Part shown: positions 24,601-32,143 of the stretch, one piece after another
Layout of the letters: every line of letters begins with the position of its first letter
Numbering within the stretch: the first letter of the stretch is position 1
Assembly (NCBI RefSeq): GCF_050876985.1
Contig: NZ_JBPAPP010000001.1
Length of the DNA stretch: 64,000 nucleotides
Reading direction: 5' to 3' (one strand)
From: Halopseudomonas sp002296055
GTDB taxonomy: Bacteria > Pseudomonadota > Gammaproteobacteria > Pseudomonadales > Pseudomonadaceae
Made by a program: the position numbers and the translations under genes
Notes under the pieces: model-generated
Database searches by the model: none
Told to the model about the DNA's origin: nothing
Seen by the model: the letters and a program-made list of their open reading frames with translations, nothing else

Positions 24601-25476
24601 AGTGTTCTGTTGAAGAACGCCGATACCGCCATGTACCACGCCAAGGCCTCGGGCAAGGATACCTTCCAGTTCTATCACCGAGAGATGAACGGCCGCGCGC
24701 TGGAGCGCCTGGCGCTTGAAAACGACCTGCGCCGGGCAGTGCAGGATCAGGCTTTTGAACTGGTGTATCAACCGCAGTTCAGCTGCCAGGATGGCCGGTT
24801 GACGGGGGCCGAGGCGCTATTGCGCTGGCATCATCCGCAGCGCGGCAGCGTCTCGCCAGCAGACTTTATCCCCATCGCCGAGGAGCTGGGCCTGATCCGC
24901 ACCCTGGGCGAATGGGTGCTGGAAGAGGCTGCCCAGCAGGCTGCCGCCTGGCAGGCGAGGGGGCATGAAGTGCCGCGGCTGGCGGTAAACCTGTCGGCCA
25001 TTCAGTTTGACGATGGCGAGCTGGCCAGTCAGATCGTCGGTATTCTGGAGCGCCACGGGCTGGCGCCGGCGTTGCTGGAATTGGAGCTGACCGAAAGCAT
25101 CCTGCTCCGCAATATCGACGCCACCATGCGTACCCTGGACGAACTCAAGCAACGTGGCATGCAGATCGCGATTGATGATTTCGGCACTGGTTACTCGGCG
25201 CTCAATTATCTGCGCGACTTTCCGATAGATACCCTGAAGATTGACCGCGGCTTTATTCAAAGCATGCACCCCGGCAGCCGTGACGCACGTCTGGCCGAGG
25301 CGATTGTTGCCATGGGGCGCAGCCTGGATCTGCGGGTCATCGCCGAGGGGGTAGAGACCGCCGAGCAATACCAGTTGATCGGTGACTTTGGCTGCGATGA
25401 AGTGCAGGGTTATCACTTGGGTCGCCCGGTGGCCGCTGCCGAGTTCGAACAGCGCTGGCTGCAGCCCGCAGGCTGA
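21607..25476 (+). CDS. morA: Membrane PAS-GGDEF-EAL regulator, MorA-like
   Basis: The 1289-residue protein has a TM helix (about 28-47), a periplasmic part, a second TM (about 257-277), several PAS/PAC units (about 290-860), GGDEF and EAL domains. GGDEF (937-941) is intact with an RxxD inhibitory site (RESD) five residues upstream; EAL (1069-1071), NLSAIQ, ELTES, DDFGTGYS (1190-) and EGVET are intact, so both synthesis and hydrolysis of cyclic di-GMP are possible. Architecture and position beside glyA match MorA (PA4601), a motility and biofilm regulator. The start is the weakest part: GTG at 21607, with TTG 9 bases on as an alternative. Confidence 0.88.
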   Translation: MTTLNNNNKSRLPPLDTVGRDPTVSTYLGVVMFAVAALLLMALLAWQARNDYQSIQRQHQALVEESVWLIADQLALNLATSSNALIFLLDALESRSADAPLRAVQQLLPGVHGVHLVQLDRMPHDMREPWAQTARRLQIGGETFGLDSNAERNLLYWTLASQQPGRYWVLSMDERVLSSLVSSRAGQGYLWLLEDTGRARVLVRQQQERTAYLGNTAMTAEERSQVAFSAPVTGTLWQVRGLVEPDYYPHRMAPLLLGKAGLLVICLLVLMSALWLLGRQSRTARKLQQRQDQSLRSMLDTERRYQDVFQNVDMALCVVDLVSLKQMLLREGIFNGEQLDAWLETNPERHSDLMSGVRVVEANQVALDLLRLPDVSALQGLLRGGSHLRIGGARYQLLLALINGDERFDVETPLRTRDSSTYVWMVMRIPSSVDCLHAVTLSITDLSQRRAAELALRQSREFWAGVVRALPDLIYIRDTKWMGSGDFVFSNRSLASMLGYSAEEEEKMGPEYRHHLLHPDDLEYMQVNRRLQQALGDGQLLEWKVRWRHRDLGWRWFSVSSKVFKRTPDGRVMQVIGFVRDIHQQSLASEVVQRSEARYRLLTENIADIVWSTNSDFRPDYISPSVQRLLGYSPDFMLSKASREVLADARFDTFMADIRAELRDQVHSPERIQVLRREGYHRQTTFDCIKADGRKCPLEVRISLMWSPQGRFLGLLGLARDISEQRRTENRLRMAATVFENTTGAIVVTDPAGYIVQVNENFTRITGFLPEQVIDQLPATLMQRQHGDAFYREILQALHEHGRWEGELWQQRSGGEGFPTWAGITAVHDNEGDLVSYVCFFVDISERKASEARIQSLAYYDVLTGLANRTLFQDRLQAALQLATRRGDWVAVLFLDLDRFKPINDSLGHAAGDQVLTEVAERLRGCVRESDTVARMGGDEFTMLLTGLNNREVALSAAMHVAEKVLRALAPAFVLQERDFFVSASIGIALSPQDGEQGSVLLKNADTAMYHAKASGKDTFQFYHREMNGRALERLALENDLRRAVQDQAFELVYQPQFSCQDGRLTGAEALLRWHHPQRGSVSPADFIPIAEELGLIRTLGEWVLEEAAQQAAAWQARGHEVPRLAVNLSAIQFDDGELASQIVGILERHGLAPALLELELTESILLRNIDATMRTLDELKQRGMQIAIDDFGTGYSALNYLRDFPIDTLKIDRGFIQSMHPGSRDARLAEAIVAMGRSLDLRVIAEGVETAEQYQLIGDFGCDEVQGYHLGRPVAAAEFEQRWLQPAG

Positions 25477-25599
25477 ACGCCTGCGCTGCAGATTGAGCGA
25501 TATTTGTCGGTAGCTGAGCGCATTTCATGTGCTACAAACCGGCGCTTGCGGTAAACTGCCGCCTCTTTTTTCATCGACGACCTAGCAGGGGGCCGTTAC

Positions 25600-26853
25600 A
25601 TGTTTAGCCGTTCCAACGATATCGCCACATTCGATGCTGACCTTTGGGCTGCGATGCAGCAGGAAGCCGTGCGCCAAGAAGAGCACATCGAACTGATTGC
25701 CTCGGAGAACTACACCAGCCCGGCGGTGATGCAGGCCCAGGGCTCGGTACTGACCAACAAGTACGCCGAGGGCTATCCGGGCAAGCGTTACTACGGTGGC
25801 TGCGAGCACGTTGACGTTGTGGAACAGCTGGCCATCGATCGCGCCAAGGAGCTGTTCGGTGCCGATTACGCCAACGTGCAGCCGCACGCGGGCTCGCAGG
25901 CTAACGCTGCTGTATATCTTGCGCTGCTGCAGGCTGGCGACACCATCCTGGGCATGAGCCTGGCCCACGGTGGTCACCTGACCCACGGCGCGTCGGTTTC
26001 CTCCTCCGGCAAGCTGTACAACGCGGTGCAGTACGGCATCAACGATCAGGGCCTGATCGACTACGACGAAGTCGAGCGTCTGGCTGTTGAGCACAAGCCG
26101 AAGATGATCGTTGCCGGTTTCAGCGCCTACTCCCAGGTGCTGGACTTTGCACGCTTCCGTGCCATCGCTGACAAGGTCGGTGCTTACCTGTTCGTTGATA
26201 TGGCCCACGTTGCTGGTCTGGTTGCTGCAGGTGTATACCCCAACCCGGTGCCGTTTGCTGATGTAGTGACCACCACTACCCACAAGACCCTGCGCGGCCC
26301 GCGTGGTGGCCTGATTCTGGCCCGTGCCAACGAAGAGATCGAAAAGAAGCTGAACTCCGCAGTATTCCCGGGCGCCCAGGGTGGCCCGCTGGAGCACGTG
26401 ATCGCAGCCAAGGCGATCTGCTTCAAGGAAGCGCTGCAGCCCGAGTTCAAGACCTACCAGCAGCAGGTAGTAAAGAACGCCCAGGCCATGGCCAAGGTGT
26501 TTGTAGAGCGCGGCTTTGACGTGGTATCCGGCGGCACTCAGAACCACCTGTTCCTGCTGTCGCTGATCAAGCAGGACATTACCGGCAAAGACGCCGACGC
26601 TGCCCTGGGTCGAGCCTTCATCACGGTCAACAAGAACAGCGTGCCGAATGATCCGCGCTCGCCCTTTGTGACCTCCGGTCTGCGTATCGGCACTCCGGCG
26701 GTGACCACTCGTGGTTTTGTTGAGGCCGACTGCGAAGCGCTGGCCGGCTGGATCTGCGACATCCTCGACAACATGGGCGATGAGTCTGTGGTTGATCGCG
26801 TGCGTGAGCAGGTTAAGACCATTTGTGCTCGGCTGCCGGTCTACGGCGCCTGA
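25600..26853 (+). CDS. glyA: Serine hydroxymethyltransferase
   Basis: The 417-residue protein has the full family pattern: IASENYTSPAV, KYAEGYPGKRYYGGCE, HGGHLTHG, and the PLP Lys229 in TTTHKTLRGPRGG. It interconverts serine and glycine with tetrahydrofolate and feeds one-carbon metabolism. GCAGGGGGCC lies before the ATG. It starts 123 bp after morA and ends at a strong intrinsic terminator. The position corresponds to glyA3 of P. aeruginosa, so paralogues elsewhere are likely. Confidence 0.97.
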   Translation: MFSRSNDIATFDADLWAAMQQEAVRQEEHIELIASENYTSPAVMQAQGSVLTNKYAEGYPGKRYYGGCEHVDVVEQLAIDRAKELFGADYANVQPHAGSQANAAVYLALLQAGDTILGMSLAHGGHLTHGASVSSSGKLYNAVQYGINDQGLIDYDEVERLAVEHKPKMIVAGFSAYSQVLDFARFRAIADKVGAYLFVDMAHVAGLVAAGVYPNPVPFADVVTTTTHKTLRGPRGGLILARANEEIEKKLNSAVFPGAQGGPLEHVIAAKAICFKEALQPEFKTYQQQVVKNAQAMAKVFVERGFDVVSGGTQNHLFLLSLIKQDITGKDADAALGRAFITVNKNSVPNDPRSPFVTSGLRIGTPAVTTRGFVEADCEALAGWICDILDNMGDESVVDRVREQVKTICARLPVYGA

Positions 26854-26870
26854 TCCAAAGCGCTCTAGCC

Positions 26871-26903
26871 AAAACCCACGACGTTGGTCGTGGGTTTTTT
26901 TTG
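26871..26903 (+). terminator. Intrinsic terminator of glyA
   Basis: AAAACCCACGAC and GTCGTGGGTTTT form a 12-bp perfect stem with a GTTG loop, followed by a T run to 26902. Confidence 0.93.
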
Positions 26904-26993
26904 TCTTGCTGATGGCCATTTGGCGCTATGCTTTTGAGGTCAGGGCGCTTTTCAGGCGCCCCTTCAGGTTTGCACGATAACAAGAGAGCCGCC

Positions 26994-27731
26994 ATGAAGT
27001 ACCTGGCAATCATCTGCCTGCTCGGTTTGTTCTGGCAGCCTTTGGTGCAGGCGCAATCGGATGTCCCCCTGCGTCTGGCTATGCTGCCTTATCCAGAGTA
27101 CGCCGAATACGATGCCGAGGGCCGCGCCACCGGTCACGCGGTGCAGGTCATGGTGCGCTTGCTGGAACATGCCGGCTATCCCTACGAAGTGCGTTTGCTG
27201 CCCGTGGCGCGGGTACGTCGGGGGCTGATGTCCGGCGAGCTGGATCTTTGGCTGGGGCTGAACAATCAGGTTGGGCTGGAAGCCTACACCCTGCAAAGCC
27301 ATGCCACTTTTGGGCTGGTACCTATCAACCTGTATTACCGTCCGGGCGAGCCCGTGCCCACCTGGCCCGACAGCCTGCAGGGCCGCACTCTTATTCTGAT
27401 CACCAACTACAGCTACAGCCTGCCGGTCTCGCGCACGCTGCAAGATACGCGGCTGGCGCTGCAGACGCGCTCCAGCAGCTCACACACCGGTGCCATTCGC
27501 ATGCTGCTGCGTGGACGCGGCGACTATTTGCTCGATTATCGGGGGCAGGTTGCTTCGGCTTCGGCGTCGCTGGGTATCGATGCGCTACCGCATATCGTGG
27601 TCGATGAGCCGCCGATGCGGTTATTTGTCTCGCGGCAGCATGCGCAGGCCCAGGCGCTGATGAACCGCCTGGATCAGGCGTTTGAGTCGCTGGTGCGCGA
27701 GGGCGTGGTGATGGACGTGACTCGGCAATAG
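26994..27731 (+). CDS. Periplasmic substrate-binding protein (amino-acid binding type)
   Basis: The 245-residue protein has a signal peptide (MKYLAIICLLGLFWQPLVQA, cut after about residue 20) and a type 2 periplasmic-binding fold: PLRLAMLPYPEYAEYDAEGRATGHAVQVM opens lobe 1, with ARVRRGLMSGELDLWLGL following. No transporter genes adjoin it, so it may be an orphan sensor-like binding protein rather than part of an ABC importer; ligand is unknown. ATG at 26994 follows AAGAGAG. It begins after the glyA terminator and so has its own promoter. Confidence 0.75.
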   Translation: MKYLAIICLLGLFWQPLVQAQSDVPLRLAMLPYPEYAEYDAEGRATGHAVQVMVRLLEHAGYPYEVRLLPVARVRRGLMSGELDLWLGLNNQVGLEAYTLQSHATFGLVPINLYYRPGEPVPTWPDSLQGRTLILITNYSYSLPVSRTLQDTRLALQTRSSSSHTGAIRMLLRGRGDYLLDYRGQVASASASLGIDALPHIVVDEPPMRLFVSRQHAQAQALMNRLDQAFESLVREGVVMDVTRQ

Positions 27732-27849
27732 CGCACATATCCACCCTTGGGCGCTTGCGCCGGATTGGCGTGCTTGTTTGAATGGCGCACCTGTCTGGCA
27801 CTATGCCATTGGCTAGGACAGCATCAAAAACGGCAACGGAAGGTCAGTT

Positions 27850-29148
27850 ATGCACGATACATTCAAGGTGAGCTGCAAGGGCGAGCGCGACAGCGCGGTG
27901 AGTGAGCAGCAGTTGCGGGAGAACCTGCTGCGCCTGGGGTTTGGTAGCCGCCAATTGGATCGCCTGCTCACCGGCACGCCGGTGATCATCAAGTCCGGCC
28001 TCTCCGAGACCATGGCCATACGGTATCAGCAACGTCTGCGTGAGGCGGGCCTGCTCACCGACGTGGTGCCCGAAGGCGCTGCCGTCCAGGCTGAGATCGC
28101 CCCGCAGGCTGGCGCAGCGGTGCCGCCTGTCGGCGCTGCGCCCCGGCCGGCACCGGGTGAACAGCCGCAGCGGCGCATGGCACCCTTTGCTTTTACTGGT
28201 AACGGCAGCGAGTACTTCGGCATCTGGATCGTCAATATTCTGTTGATGGTGGTGACCCTAGGCTTTTACGCGCCCTGGGCCAAGGTGCGTAATCTGCAGT
28301 ACTTCTACGGACACACGCTGCTGGAGCAGCAGAGTTTCCAGTATCTGGCAGATCCTTGGGTTATCTTCCGTGGTCGCCTGGTGGCGGTCGCAGCCTTTAT
28401 CGTCTGGACCATCGCTTCAAACTTCTTCCCAATTGCCGCTATGGCGCTGTTGGTGGTTTTCATCCCGCTGGTGCCCTGGATCATTGTCCGCTCGCTCAAG
28501 TTTCACGCCATCAATAGCGCCTATCGCAACATTCGCTTTGACTTCACCGGTCGCTATTGGCAGGCAGTTCAGGTGGTTTACCTCTGGCCGTTGCTGGCCC
28601 TGTTGACGCTGGGCTTGATGGTGCCGTTTGCAGTACAGCGTTGGCACCAGTTTCTCACCGGCAACGCCCGCTATGGGCGCAGTGCGTTCGCACTGAACCT
28701 GAGCGTGGGCGAGGTGTATGTGTTCTTCCTCAAGATGCTTGGCATGTTTGTCGCGACACTGCTGCTTGGCGGCGTGCTCTCGGTGGTCTACCAGCCATTG
28801 ATGGTGGTATTCGGCTTCGCCGCCTATCTGGTGTTGTTTGGCTACATGATGGCGGGCCTGACCAACCTGGTTATTAACGGCGTGAAGCTTGAGCAGCATG
28901 GCTTTGTCTCCAACCTGGGCAAGCGCCGCCTGCTCTGGATTTTCTTCACCAACTCGCTGTTGATTCTGCTGACCATGGGGTTCTTCACGCCTTGGGCCAA
29001 AGTGCGCATGGCGACCTATCGCGCGTCCTGCACCGAGATGGAAGTGGCGGGTGATCTGGATGGCTTTATCGCCGGCGAGGCGCAGCACGCTGGTGCGGTT
29101 GGCATGGAGCTGGGAGATGCCTTTGATGTCGGCTTCGGATTCGGCTGA
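27850..29148 (+). CDS. YjgN family (DUF898) membrane protein with extra N-terminal domain
   Basis: The 432-residue protein has two parts. Residues 1-78 form a soluble domain (FKVSCKG, VIIKSGLSETMAIRYQQRLREAG) related to the start of the protein at 60276. After a Pro/Ala linker, residues 112-410 are DUF898/YjgN: two repeats with the GFYAPWAKVR and GFFTPWAKVR signatures and about eight membrane helices. Function of YjgN is unknown. The M48 peptidase gene starts inside its last 23 bases, an arrangement suggesting the peptidase and YjgN act together at the inner membrane. Confidence 0.85.
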   Translation: MHDTFKVSCKGERDSAVSEQQLRENLLRLGFGSRQLDRLLTGTPVIIKSGLSETMAIRYQQRLREAGLLTDVVPEGAAVQAEIAPQAGAAVPPVGAAPRPAPGEQPQRRMAPFAFTGNGSEYFGIWIVNILLMVVTLGFYAPWAKVRNLQYFYGHTLLEQQSFQYLADPWVIFRGRLVAVAAFIVWTIASNFFPIAAMALLVVFIPLVPWIIVRSLKFHAINSAYRNIRFDFTGRYWQAVQVVYLWPLLALLTLGLMVPFAVQRWHQFLTGNARYGRSAFALNLSVGEVYVFFLKMLGMFVATLLLGGVLSVVYQPLMVVFGFAAYLVLFGYMMAGLTNLVINGVKLEQHGFVSNLGKRRLLWIFFTNSLLILLTMGFFTPWAKVRMATYRASCTEMEVAGDLDGFIAGEAQHAGAVGMELGDAFDVGFGFG

Positions 29149-30181
29149 GCGGGTTGCTGGCCGCTACTTCGATGGTCACTCAAGCCAGGCGCGCGATGCA
29201 CAAGCCTGGATCAGCGACGGACACTTGAGTCTGCGCCTGGCTGACGGCCAGGTGCTGCAGTTTGCGCCGTCTCAGGTGCGTCTGGGTATGCAGGTTGGCA
29301 GCGCTGGCTGCTATCTGCACTTGGGCGAGGCGGCCGTGCTGGAGTCAAAGAACGTAGCCGGGGTGCAGCGGCTGGTGCGCGGGTTACGCGCAGCCACTGC
29401 CGGTACGCTTTGGCTGCATCGGCTGGAGGTCAGCCCGCGGCTGATCCTGCTGTCGTTGCTACTGACTCTGGCGCTGATGGTTGGTGGTGTGATCTGGGGC
29501 GTGCCCTGGGCAGCCGATCAGATTGCGCGAGCCCTGCCCGAGTCGCTGGAGGAGCTGGCCGGCAGTGAGGCCCTGGAGGCTATAGACCGTACCTGGGCCG
29601 AGCCCAGCCAGCTCGGTGAGGCGAGACAGCAGGCGGTGCTGGCGCATATGCAGCCAAGTCTGCAGTGGCTGACCGAACAGTACCCGGAGCGCTCGCTCAA
29701 GGTCCACTTTCGCTCCGCGCCCGCGCTGGGAGCCAACGCCTTTGCGCTACCGGGCGGGCACCTGGTGTTTACCGATGCAATGGTCAGTCTGGCTCGTCAC
29801 GATGACGAGTTGGTGGCGGTGCTGGCGCATGAGGCTGGGCACGCGGTGCACCGTCACGGCATGCGTAACCTGGTGCAGGGGTCGCTATTGGTATTTGTGA
29901 TGGCGTCGATGACCGGTGATATCTCTGCCGCGTCGGATCTGGTCAGCGGTGTACCTGCCTTGCTGGCGACGCTGGCCTATCGGCGTGGCATGGAGGAGGA
30001 GGCCGACGATTTTGCCCTGGAGATGCTGCGCGCACGGCACATTGCGCCATCTCGTTTTGTCGACATCATGCAGCGGTTGGACCCGCCGCAAGAGGGTGAT
30101 GAAGGGGGCACAGTGAGCCGCTTTCTGTCTACCCACCCACCAACGCCGGAGAGGATAGAGCGCTTTAAAGACGCTGAGTAG
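29126..30181 (+). CDS. M48 family membrane-associated metallopeptidase
   Basis: The 351-residue protein carries the zinc motif HEAGH (His235, Glu236, His239) and the downstream third ligand in MEEEADDFALEML, typical of M48 (HtpX/BepA/LoiP-like) peptidases. One membrane helix is predicted at about residues 108-128, with the catalytic domain after it; the C-terminal THPPTPERIERF motif is common in the family. The start at 29126 follows GGGAGATG and overlaps the YjgN gene by 23 bp; longer in-frame starts lie deeper in that gene and lack support. Role: probably envelope protein quality control; substrate unknown. Confidence 0.88.
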   Translation: MSASDSAERVAGRYFDGHSSQARDAQAWISDGHLSLRLADGQVLQFAPSQVRLGMQVGSAGCYLHLGEAAVLESKNVAGVQRLVRGLRAATAGTLWLHRLEVSPRLILLSLLLTLALMVGGVIWGVPWAADQIARALPESLEELAGSEALEAIDRTWAEPSQLGEARQQAVLAHMQPSLQWLTEQYPERSLKVHFRSAPALGANAFALPGGHLVFTDAMVSLARHDDELVAVLAHEAGHAVHRHGMRNLVQGSLLVFVMASMTGDISAASDLVSGVPALLATLAYRRGMEEEADDFALEMLRARHIAPSRFVDIMQRLDPPQEGDEGGTVSRFLSTHPPTPERIERFKDAE

Positions 30182-30216
30182 GGGCTGCGTCGGCAACCCC
30201 TGCCCAGCACCTTGCC

Positions 30217-31698
30217 TCAGCGCAGCTTGAGGGTGCTCAGCGTGCGCTCGCGCACCTGCTTGAGCAGGGCGCCGTCATTGACCAGAGACTGGCCGTAGGA
30301 CGGCACCAGCTCACGCATGCGGGCCTGCCACTCGGGGCTGGCGATGCGGTCCTTGAAGCAACGTTCCAGTACGTCGATCATCGCCTGGACGGCGGTGGAT
30401 GCGCCAGGAGAGGCGCCCAGCAGGGCGGCCAGGGTGCCGTCTTTGGCTGCGACAATCTCGGTGCCAAACTCCAGTTTGCCGTGGCCTTTGGCGTCCTTCT
30501 TGATGATCTGTACGCGCATGCCGGCATTCTGCAGCTTCCAGTTCTTCTCCTGGGCATCCGGGAAGAAGTTGCGCAGTGAGTCGACCCGGTCCTTATGCGA
30601 CTGGAACGACTCGGCAATCAGGTACTTGGTCAGGTCCATATTGTCCCGGCCAACCGCCATCATCGGCGCCACGTTATAGGGTTTGACCGAAGAGAACAGG
30701 TCAAACACCGAGCCCTTCTTGAGGAACTTGGTGGTGAAGCCGGCGAACGGACCAAACAGCAGGGCTGGCTTGCCGTTGATGATGCGGGTGTCCAGGTGCG
30801 GGACCGACATCGGCGGTGCACCGACCGGTGCCTTGCCGTAGACCTTGGAGCTGTGGCGCTTGACTACTTCGGGGTCCTGGCAGACCAGCCATTGGCCGCT
30901 GACCGGGAAGCCGCCGTAGCCCTGGCTTTCATCAATATTGGACTTTTGCAGCAGCGGCAGTGAGCCGCCGCCGGCGCCGAGGAAGACAAACTTGGCGTTG
31001 ATGTCGAGGTCTTTGCCGCTCTTTTCGTCTTCTACCACCACGCGCCAGTGGCCGCGCTTGCTCTTGCGCAGCGACTTGACCGAGTGGCTGAGGCGCAGAT
31101 CAAAGCCGTCCTGCTGCTGCAGGTGGGCGATCATACGGCGGGTCAGCGAGCCAAAGTCGACATCCGAACCGTGTTCCACCCGAGTGGCGGCGAAGGGCAG
31201 GTTGGTGTCGCGGCTGGACATGATCAGCGGCATCCACTCGCGCAGTTGCTCGGGGGAGTCGCTGAACTTCATCTCGGCAAACAGGTGGTGATTGCTCAGC
31301 AGCTCGTGCCGCTTGCGCAGGAAGGCAACGTCCTTCTCGCCCCAGACAAAGCTTTGATGGGCAGTGGCATTAATGAAGTCGGACGGATTCTGGATGATGC
31401 CCTGCTCTACCAGGTAGCTCCAGAACTGCAGGGTTACTTCAAAGGAGGCATTGATCGCCAGTGCGCGCTCAATGGTGACATTGCCATTTTGATCTTCGGG
31501 GGTGTAGTTGAGCTCGCAGTAGCCGGCGTGTCCGGTGCCTGCGTTGTTCCAGCCGTCGGTGCTTTCATGGGCTACGTGATCCAGGCGTTCGACCAGGGTA
31601 ATGGTCAGGGCCGGATCCAGCTGCTTGAGCAACATGCCCAGGGTGGCGCTCATGACACCACCACCGACCAGCAATACATCCACGTTCGTTGCCGTCAT
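30217..31698 (-). CDS. mqo: Malate:quinone oxidoreductase
   Basis: The 493-residue FAD enzyme starts with the dinucleotide-binding VDVLLVGGGVMSATLG, followed by GWNNAGTGHAGYCELNYTP, a signature of Mqo. It oxidises malate to oxaloacetate at the inner membrane and reduces quinone, replacing or supplementing malate dehydrogenase in the TCA cycle. The gene converges on the M48 gene with 35 bp between stops and no clear terminator. Upstream lies a 9-A run before AGGCGACAGGTAA. Confidence 0.96.
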   Translation of the reverse strand: MTATNVDVLLVGGGVMSATLGMLLKQLDPALTITLVERLDHVAHESTDGWNNAGTGHAGYCELNYTPEDQNGNVTIERALAINASFEVTLQFWSYLVEQGIIQNPSDFINATAHQSFVWGEKDVAFLRKRHELLSNHHLFAEMKFSDSPEQLREWMPLIMSSRDTNLPFAATRVEHGSDVDFGSLTRRMIAHLQQQDGFDLRLSHSVKSLRKSKRGHWRVVVEDEKSGKDLDINAKFVFLGAGGGSLPLLQKSNIDESQGYGGFPVSGQWLVCQDPEVVKRHSSKVYGKAPVGAPPMSVPHLDTRIINGKPALLFGPFAGFTTKFLKKGSVFDLFSSVKPYNVAPMMAVGRDNMDLTKYLIAESFQSHKDRVDSLRNFFPDAQEKNWKLQNAGMRVQIIKKDAKGHGKLEFGTEIVAAKDGTLAALLGASPGASTAVQAMIDVLERCFKDRIASPEWQARMRELVPSYGQSLVNDGALLKQVRERTLSTLKLR

Positions 31699-31950
31699 TT
31701 ACCTGTCGCCTCTTTGCAAAAAAAAAGGGGTTTGAACTCTCCAGTGATCAGGTCGGCCAATGTCGGGGCGGCTAGCAAACGGGCTTGTCTTCGGCTGTCG
31801 CTTGTGGCTGCGCCGAAAGCACGTCAAGCAATGTGTGCTGTCTGCTCCGAACGCCCAGGCATGAGTTATCAGTGTTGGCTGATGATGTAACGGGTGGCGC
31901 TTCGTGTGGAATTGCCGGCCAAGGCTCAATGGGCGGATTGTGATCGGCCA

Positions 31951-31978
31951 TTGGAGTAGTTCAGAGAAGGCGTATCAT
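31951..31978 (+). promoter_or_regulatory. Candidate thiO promoter
   Basis: TTGGAG (31951-31956) and TATCAT (31973-31978) are separated by 16 bases. The -10 box lies inside the inverted repeat 31961-31992, which would place a bound repressor on the promoter. Confidence 0.45.
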
Positions 31979-31992
31979 ACCGGTTTCTCTGA
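31961..31992. promoter_or_regulatory. Inverted repeat overlapping the thiO promoter
   Basis: TCAGAGAA (31961-31968) and TTCTCTGA (31985-31992) are perfect inverted copies. The 16-bp spacer itself contains the odd palindrome GTATCATAC. It may be an operator or an RNA hairpin at the transcript 5' end. Confidence 0.4.
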
Positions 31993-32143
31993 GCGGGTGA
32001 CAGGCGCAGCGTGCAGGCTTTGCAGTGATTGGCCTCGCGCACAGGCCAACTTTGGTCGCAATTGCGGCCAGATGGGACAATTTTGATTTTTTTGGGGCGG
32101 CGTAGAAAGCGGCCCGCAGCTGGGCGACACAAGGGGAGGGTGG

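Larger units (their letters stand above)
31699..32143. other. 445-bp divergent intergenic region between mqo and thiO
   Basis: No protein gene is supported here. It holds the promoters for mqo (minus) and thiO (plus). Visible elements are a probable sigma-70 promoter for thiO (31951-31978), an inverted repeat over its -10 region (31961-31992), the near-palindrome GGTCGCAATTGCGGCC in the thiO leader near 32053-32068, and the ribosome binding site AGGGGAGGG before thiO. The predicted thiO leader is about 160 nt. Confidence 0.55.

Noticed and set aside
31985..32143. TPP riboswitch in the thiO leader
   Set aside because: CTGAGCGGGTG has a faint likeness to the CTGAGA element, but the conserved ACCTGATC and GATAATGCC-type boxes of the TPP riboswitch are missing.
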